From NCBI RefSeq assembly GCF_032854445.1, contig NC_088307.1, positions 10,664,001-10,728,000 of the forward strand: 64,000 nucleotides of DNA, read 5' to 3'. Below the pieces are notes generated by a model. The model saw nothing but the letters and a program-made list of their open reading frames with translations. It searched no databases and had not been told where the DNA came from. How positions within the stretch are numbered: position 1 is the stretch's first letter; every line of letters begins with the position of its first letter. Below are positions 44,052-53,000 of the stretch, in pieces. A program made the position numbers and the translations under genes. This stretch comes from Liolophura sinensis (lineage: Eukaryota > Mollusca > Polyplacophora > Chitonida > Chitonidae).

Positions 44052-47000
44052 GTACACTACCAATGCTTTAAGTGAAATCCTGTATTAACCACATGTACAT
44101 GCATATCAGGTTTACAAGTGTGTCCAGGAAATAGCGAGTGGGGTGATAAACATATGAGTAGCTACAGTTACATGAGCCTACATGAACATTAATGATTAAT
44201 AGACATCGCAGAACACATGTGTCCTTTAACGCCAAGATGTACTCCCTGTACATGTAAGCCTTGTCTGTACCTGTGTAGGTCTGTCAGCAACCTGTGGCTG
44301 GTTGTGGGTTTCCCCCGGGGCTTTGCTCGGTTTCCTTCCACCATTATTTTGGCCACTGTCATATAAGTGAAATGTTCAGTTTTTTTGAGTACGGCGTAAA
44401 ATTACTAATCTGATAAATAAATCAGTAAATAAATATATTAAGCCAGGCTAGCTATGTAACCCTGGTATTAAGTTTTGGCCAAAACTTACTGTTGACATTT
44501 GTATGACTGAGTGAATTAAGGAAACCAAGCGAAGAGGATACTCACAATATGCTCTTCACAGAGGTTCTAGAGCAATACATTAACAAGTGTAAACAGTTAT
44601 ATATATACAATTGCATTTTTGAAACCAGAAGAAGGAAGCTGATAACACATGTACACTGCTACGTGTACATTTTCCATAAGCTGAAGTCATTATTTTTTAT
44701 TGTTGTGCACAGTTTACAATTTTATATTGTATTTTATATTTTATATACAAATATTAAAAATATTTTGGCTCAAATGAGCAGACCAGGTGTCCCAAATTTT
44801 AGAAGAAATAGGTTAAACACACTCCATGACTCATATCCTATAGAACTTAAAAATTATTCAGATTGACATAAAACCTCAAGTATGCATACATGCGTAAATT
44901 TTTCTGTGTTAATATGCACCTTACAGATTTTGTCAATGGAAAGCGACATCACTGGTACAATCAAGAAGGAATACAAACAAAAGAAAAAAATATTTGGTTA
45001 TGTATTTATTGAATAAAATGAAATCAGGTTTTGAAATTCTGTGATGGGCTGACTGTTGGGACATCTTATAATGTTGTAGAAAATGAGAATGTTTGTCATA
45101 TGTTTTGTATACCCAAGGGTTTTCAAATCACTACATAAAAATTATAGCAACATCTATCAATTTGGTCTGTTGAATCCACCATAGAATTCAAGCGTTTAAC
45201 AGCATTGTATTTAGTAACAAAGAAAAGAATAAAACTCTTGCTTGTAGGACTCTCTAGCAAGGATGCAACTGAGCTAAATTTTAAATTTTTTTGAAAATTT
45301 GTTTTTTCAATTTTCATAGATCACTGACTCAGTCTGCTAAAAGTCTTTCAGCTTCAGGTCAAGCTCTGATCAGTGTGGTTGCTATTTTAGCAGAGCTGCA
45401 TCTGTAAGTCACAAGCATTTTATAGGTATCCAGCCAAAATATAAATTTTTTTAAAACTGGTTTCAAAGACATTTTCAAAGGTCTTTGACTCAGTCTGCTA
45501 AAGATCTTTCAGCTTCAGATCAAGCTCTGATCAGTGTGGTTGCTATTTTAGCAGACCTGCATCTGTAAGTCACAAGCATTTTATAGGTATCCAGCCAAAA
45601 TATAAATTTTTTTAAAACTGGTTTCAAAGACGTTTTCGTAGGTCACTGACTCAGTCTGCTAAAAGTCTTTCAGCTTCAGATCAATCTCTGATCAGTGTGG
45701 TTGCTATTTTAGCAGAGCTGCATCTGTAAGTCACAAGCATTTTATAGGTATCCAGCCAAAATATAAATTTTTTTAAAACTGGTTTCAAAGATGTTTTCGT
45801 AGGTCACTGACTCAGTCCGCTAAAAATCTTTCAGCATCAGATCAATCTCTGATCAGTGTGGTTGCTATTTTAGCAGGGCTGCATCTGTAAGTCACAAGCA
45901 TTTTATAGGTATCCAGCCAAAATATAAATTTTTTTAAAACTGGTTTCAAAGACGTTTTCGTATGTCACTGACTCAGTCTGCTAAAAGCCTTTCAGCTTCA
46001 GGTCAAGCTCTGATCAGTGTGGTTGCTATTTTAGCAGGGCTGCATCTGTTAGTCACAAGCATTTTATAGGTATCCAGCCAAAATATAAATTTTTTTAAAA
46101 CTGGTTTCAGAGACGTTTTCGTAGGTCACTGACTCAGTCTGCTAAAAGCCTTTCAGCTTCAGGTCAAGCTCTGATCAGTGTGGTTGCTAGTTTAGCAGAG
46201 CTGCATCTGTTAGTCACAAGCATTTTATAGGTATCCAGCCAAAATATAAATTTTTTTAAAACTGGTTTCAAAGACCTTTTCATAGGTCACTGACTCAGTC
46301 TGCTAAAAGTCTTTCAGCTCCAGGTCAAGCTCTGATCAGTGTGGTTGCGACTTTAGCAGAGCTGCATCTGTAAGTCACAAGCATTTTATAGGTACATATG
46401 TATGGCATTTAAGGGTCACAGTTTATTTCTACAGATACCCTGGATTCCTCCAACGTTAAACCTAACCACCCTTCCAGAAGTGTGTCTTAAACACTAATAC
46501 ATGTATCTTAAAAACTTAGTAAATAGACATCGTTTGTTGTCATTCTTTCAGCAAAATCCTGCGGCGATCCTGGGGCCATACGCAACGGAGAGAAAGACTC
46601 GTATGTGTACACAGTGGGTCAGACAGTCGGGTATTCTTGTTATGAGGGCTTTGAGATGGTTGGAAGGGACACAACACTATGCCTGGCATCAGGGTCCTGG
46701 TCTGTTCCAGCACCCACATGTAACGGTAAGAGTTTACAGATGCATAAAGGAGCCACCGTGGCCGAAAGTTTAACGTGCTAGTGCAGCAGATTACCTTAGG
46801 AGTCTCTCGCCAATGTGGTCACTGTGAGTTCAAATCCAGCTTGTGATGGCTTCCTCCCCTGTTGCATGTGGAGAGGTTTATCGGTGAAATGGTGGTAGGT
46901 TTTTCCTGGTGTCCTTTGCCTGGTTTCATCTGATCATAATGCTGACCGCTGTCCTAGAAGGGAAACATTCGCATGTAAAACACCAATCAAATAGATAAAT

Positions 47001-50000
47001 AAAATCAGATGCATTTACAGTGATAAAAAATACAAGTGAATCAACATTTTTTTGTTGCTAAGGAGTGATTGAGTGAGTGCTTGGGGTTTAACATTGTATT
47101 TAACAATTCTTCATTCATATGGCAACGAAGGAGTCCTTAGAGAGCATGTACATGCACTGTGCCTCCTTGTTGCAAGACGGCTTTCCACTGCTCTTTTATC
47201 TAGTGCTGCTTCACTAAGACGACTTAGTGAAGATGTCTTTTAAGTTTGACACATGTGATGGAATCCCTTTTAGGTTTGACACATGTGATGGAATCCCTTT
47301 CAGGTTAGGGTTAGGTTTGACACGTGATGGAATCCCTTTAGGTTAGGGTTAGGGTTAGGTTTGACACGTGATGGAATCCCTTTAGGTTAGGGTTAGGGTT
47401 AGGTTTGACACGTGATGGAATTCCTTTAGGTTAGGGTTAGGGTTAGGGTTAGGCTTTAGGTTTGACACATGATGAAATCCCTTTTAGGTTTGACACATGT
47501 TATGGAATCCCTTTTAGGTTAGGGTTAGGGTTAGGTTTGACACGTGATGAAATCCCTTTTAGGTTTGACACACGTGATGGAATCCCTTTTAAGTTTGACA
47601 CATGTGATGGAATCCCTTTCAGGTTTGACACATGTGATGGAATCCCTTTTAGGTTTGACACGTGATGGAATCCCTTTCAGGTTTGACACATGTGATGGAA
47701 TCCCTTTCAGGTTTGACACATGTGATGTAATCCCTTTTAAGTTTGACACATGTGATGGAATCCCTTTTAAGTTTGACACATGTGATGGAATCCCTTTTGG
47801 GTTTGACACATGTGATGGAATCCCTTTCAGGTTTGACACATGTGATGGAATCCCTTTTAGGTTTGACACATGTGATGGAATCCCTTTCAGGTTTGACACG
47901 TGATGAAATTCCTTTTAGGTTTGACACACGTGATGAAATCTCTTAAGTTTGACACATGTGATGGAATCCCTTTTAAGTTTGACACATGTGATGGAATCCC
48001 TTTCAGGTTTGACACATGTTGTGGAATCCCTTTTAGGTTTGACACGTGATGAAATCCCTTTTGGGTTTGACACATGATGGAATCCCTTTCAGGTTTGACA
48101 CATGTTATGGAATCCCATTCAGGTTTGACACATGTGATGGAATCCCTTTTAGGTTTGACACAAGATGGATATATAGGTATACATGTACATGACATGCATC
48201 ACAGACCTGACAACCCCAGTAATTGAGGCAAACAACTTTTTCTTTCTTCAGGTAGGGAATAATTTGGAAAGTGATTTTCCATATTCTAGGGGGCAGTACA
48301 GCAATGGTCGCCTGTTTGGGTTGAGCGAAATTAAATTCCATGTTTCTTGCTTTCTTAATGGACGAAACATTGTGTTTGTTTTAAGGACAAATGTCGTGAT
48401 ACTGATAAATGTAGCTGTACGTTGTCAGTGAGAGATTCTTCCATTATTTTGATCCATAAATAGCTGACCTGTTTGCAAAAATGAGGCTGTAAGACAGGTT
48501 TGCCAACAGTCAAAGTACAGGAATCACCATCTCTATTAGGCCACACCTTTTTAAATTTTTGTTTTTTTTGACAGGCAAAATAAATGGTTTTTCATTGTCA
48601 AGGCAGGGTATAGAAATAAAACTTGGAAATATTTAATTTATGCTATCCCGGAAAATTTTCCTTGGGAAGACACATTTCCATATTCAAAAAGCCTTGTAAA
48701 ACAGGAAATTCACAAAAACCTTGATTGAACAAAATGAAAAATTTTAGTTTTGCATTTTACTCTGGTATAAAAATTGGTGTACCCTTTTATATAATAATTA
48801 TAAGTAATAGCAATACGTTTTATAATTGTTCATGATTTTGTTGTTTCTGTAGCTATCCAGTGTCCAGTGATACAGTCCCCCACAAACGGCTATTTGGTTG
48901 GCAGTGATAGAGGCTATGACAGCACCATCAGATTTGAGTGTAGTGAGGGCTTTACACCTGCAGGTCCTAACACAGCCAAATGTCAGCTAGACAAGACCTG
49001 GACTAACCAACCCTTTGAATGTCAAGGTAAAGTAAAATTACAACATTCATGTGTGGCATGCCTGCAAATTGTCAGGCATCAAATCCCATCTTATCTGGTA
49101 CCGGTAAAAGCTAAAGTGGTGCCTGACAAACAGAAAACGTACATAACATATCTAGCTGGGTTGAATGGGTTTCTAAAATTGTTATCTACACTTAAAAAAA
49201 AAAAAAGGTTTTATTCTGCCAGTATTAAAGTCACGAAATTAAATTTTTGTTGAGATGTCTTAGAAGGCAACACTGCATGAACTTGTACGAAGCTTTTCAA
49301 AGAATGTCATTGATGTTGAAAAATGATGGACAAAAATCATACTGAGGTACCTTAAATCTTCAACTTTGTCAGTCACTAATGCACTTTTTTTCAGTGGAAA
49401 ATAATGATACGATTATTATCAGAATGCTGCAAAAATGATTCGTTTGTGTCACTAAAGGTGCAGGCTTCATAGAACTGTGAAAAACTAGTTCTCTACACTG
49501 ATACATGTAGTTCTCTCAGAGCGTTTCAAAATATTGGTGCAAGAGGTGGTTGAAAAGGTTAAAGAACTAAAGGGTAGCTAAATTAGACAGTAAAAATATT
49601 GGGAAGAAAAAATAAATTAAATCAAAGTTGTTATCTGACAATGTTTCCGGGGTCCACGTGACTAAACTTTTACAACTTCTGGTTGCTTGGTGCCTATGAA
49701 GTTCATGATAATTGTAAAAAAAAAAACGAAAAAAAAAAATTAGGGTAAAAGAATGTACTGGATTTGAACCCTAGACTGCCAAGCATCATGTACAATTAGC
49801 CAAGTACTGAAGACTAGAATAGAGATTAAGAGGTTTTGATCTTCTGCTGATACTGGAGGACAAAAGGCAGAATTGTTGTGAAGTTGGTGACCAAGAGAAA
49901 AAGACAGAAAGAATACATGTTGATTATTGCAGAGCTGTTGATCTTTCCCACAGTAAACTGCAGTCAATGGTTTCATGCAATGTAGCACGAAGCTTCCGTG

Positions 50001-53000
50001 CTATATACATAAGATGGTCTTTTGTTGGTTTTTTGATCAAAACATGAAAACAACACAAAGTACAAAAATAATTCTTGCAGATTTGTAATCGTGATGTCAT
50101 TGGGCATCAGATAGTGTGTTTATTTAACGATTTTGAGCAGTTTTAAGAATTGACCTACTTTTGAGCTAAGTTCATTTGTCAGTTTTAGCCTTGTTTGCAT
50201 ACCAAACTAAAATTTTTTCACAATATAAAAAGGGCGATCCACCTAAAAACTGTGAACGAAAAGTTGATCTCGACAGGTTTAGCCATTTTGGAGAAGAAGA
50301 TTTTTGTAGCTAATCAATAAAATTCAAAATGGGCGCTAAATCATGTGACTGGTAAAATGGCATGAAACGTCAATAATTGCTTAATATGTTCCTCATTAGG
50401 ATATTTCAATTTTTCGAGTTGACCAAGAATAATAATGGTAATGATCCAAACGATTTCAAGAGGTGTCCTGCTAAGATACTAGAGTGGACCCCTAATAATA
50501 ATTAGAACAATTTCAAGAGGTGTCCTGCTAGGATACTAGCATGTACCCCTAATAATCTAAATGATTTCAACAGACGTCCTACTAGAACACTGGCATGGAT
50601 CCCTAATAAGACAGCCTTTGGAATATTTAAGTTCTTGATTTTCATTAAGTGAAAATTGTAGGGGGAAAAAGCTGCTTCTCTGTGGTGCTTTCCTACTAAG
50701 ACAGTGTGCAAGAACAGTACGTCATTTGCACAGATCTACAAAATGTTTCATTGTTGTCTTGCACAGATCTACAAAGTGTTTTGTTGCTGTCTTGCACAGA
50801 TCTACAAAGTGTTTCATTGTTGTCTTGCACAGGTCTACAAAGTGTTTCATTGTTGTCTTGCACAGATCTACAAAGTGTTTCATTGTTGTCTTGCACAGGT
50901 CTGCAAAGTGTTTCATTGTTGTCTTGCACAGGTCTACAAAGTGTTTCATTGTTGTCTTGCGCAGATCTACAAAGTGTTTCATTGTTGTCTTGCACAGATC
51001 TACAAAGTGTTTCATTGTTGTCTTGCACAGATCTACAAAGTGTTTCGTTGCTGTCTTGTAGTGATACATGTACCTTAAAGGAATACTGTCAAGAAAATAA
51101 ATTATTTGTGCCTCCAAACTGTTTAAAAAGATCATATTGATAGTATTTGGGCCCCTGTAACCACAAACGGCCTGCTTGTAGTCGTTCTGATGCAACCGGC
51201 GACGAATACCGCTCGGCTGAATATGCATATTGTGAATTTCAAAGCGAGGCTGTTGAGCCCGTGACGTCACGGTAAGAAGACTCTGGCTCCATGCGTGCAG
51301 AAGTTCTATAATAGAAGGCTATAAACACGCGACCAAAAGGCATTTATTTCGACCCAAATTTGCTGTTGTTTGAGAAATTTTTGAAAGGTAGTTATGCCTG
51401 TGATCTGTGCAGCTTACGGATGCAACAGTCAGCTTGTCAAGGGAGGTGGAATTTCTTTCTTTGCCTTTCCAAAAGATGCGACCACGAGGAAAGTCTGGCT
51501 TCATTATTGCAAGAGGGACTTCGATCTCAAGTACCACCACAAACTGTGCAGTAAGCATTTCTCCAAATGCATGTTTGATCGAGACCCAGAGAAGTTGGCG
51601 AGCCTGGGCTATGAAAATGCAGTAGCACGGCTAACAACAGGTGCTGTACCGGACATTCCCCTGTCAATTGAGATATCGAGTCCTTTGTCTGAAGTACCGA
51701 AACAACAACAACAACAGTCTGTTCGACCTGTCAGCACACCCCACAGAAAAGCTTTCACAAAACGTAACAGGAAGAGGGTAGGTGTCAAAATGATTTCGCA
51801 AATATTGTAAAAAACTGAATTTTCCCAGTTAATTTTTTCAACAATAAAACTGTTGAAAACTACAGTAAAAGTCTCAGAGCAAAGTATAGAGTACATAATG
51901 ATAATATATAGGCCTATATATAGCTATGTTGTCATGTAGTCCAGTTACTATTAAAAAGTAGTATACGGTGTTATTTTTAATTTATAATAATCCTGCGGCG
52001 TGTCTGCAAAGTTATATGTACTTTTGGTATGGTTTTTCAGTTTAGCCCTGTATAACTGCGACTAAAGATGTTAAATTATAAACAGTTTGTCACATCTTTA
52101 CATTTTTTTTATAGAAACAATAGTATTCACCAGTTCACTTCTACCTAGTATTAAAGCTACCACAATGCTACCATATGTGGAATATTTTTTACTGTGGTTC
52201 AACATAATCAATAAGCATTAGTTCATAAAATTATTATTTTTTTATGTATATTGTATTTAAACACTTATTTCACTATTTAGGCACTGGATGAACTCCTGGA
52301 GGAATTCGAAAAAGACAAGGAAAATGCTGATCCTGAGACATCTGGAGAAAATAGCCATTTACCTTCTGAAGCTGAAAGCTTTCAAGTGATGACAGAGAAG
52401 GTTGTTATAGAAGCACCTGTAACTAGATCAGTGGCAACCCAAATTGGAAAGGCACCCTTGAAGACAATATCTAAGAAGTGACTATCTTTCATGACGTGTA
52501 TACATACATAACATGATGTAAAACTTATTTTTGCTATTAGGCCAAAGATATATGTCAGTAAATAATGTGTCATTTAAGTTTGTCTTCTCTTGATAAAGTT
52601 TGTATGTTGATCTAGGTGCATTTTATTGTACCTGAACTGTATCACCTATGGCTGCAAAGATTCAAAACAAGTGCACACTGGAAATAATGATGTGATATTA
52701 TTTACCTATTTCTATAGGACACGGCGGATCCATCGTGTAAATCTCCTGTATGCGATAAACCTGTACAACCTGGATGAGAAAAGACACAAATATCTTACAT
52801 GTTTGCAGATATAAAGCTAAAATTGTTTATTTATAGATCTATGTATATGTGGGGTGGAGAAGGGGTTGGTGCTATGAGACAATTGATATACTTGGTAAAA
52901 TAAACAGATCTGTTGTATTTTGTATACTTGATTATGCATGTATGCAGGTCTGGTGTTAATATTTTCATCATTACCCTGTCTTGAGTTTTTTTTTTTATTT

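Larger units (their letters stand above)
42682..46551. other. CCP gene intron 2
   Basis: Apart from the microsatellite, the SINE and the 162-bp array listed separately, it is AT-rich with no recognised exon. Confidence 0.5.

Noticed and set aside
47462-48195. Repeated peptides GIPFRFDTCD (+) and SNLKGIPSHV (-)
   Set aside because: A 30-bp tandem unit keeps every frame open on both strands. This is not a CRISPR array or a gene, since no distinct spacers are present.
50696-51270. Open frames of 110-182 codons on both strands
   Set aside because: They are produced by the ten-copy 33-bp repeat, whose length is a multiple of three.
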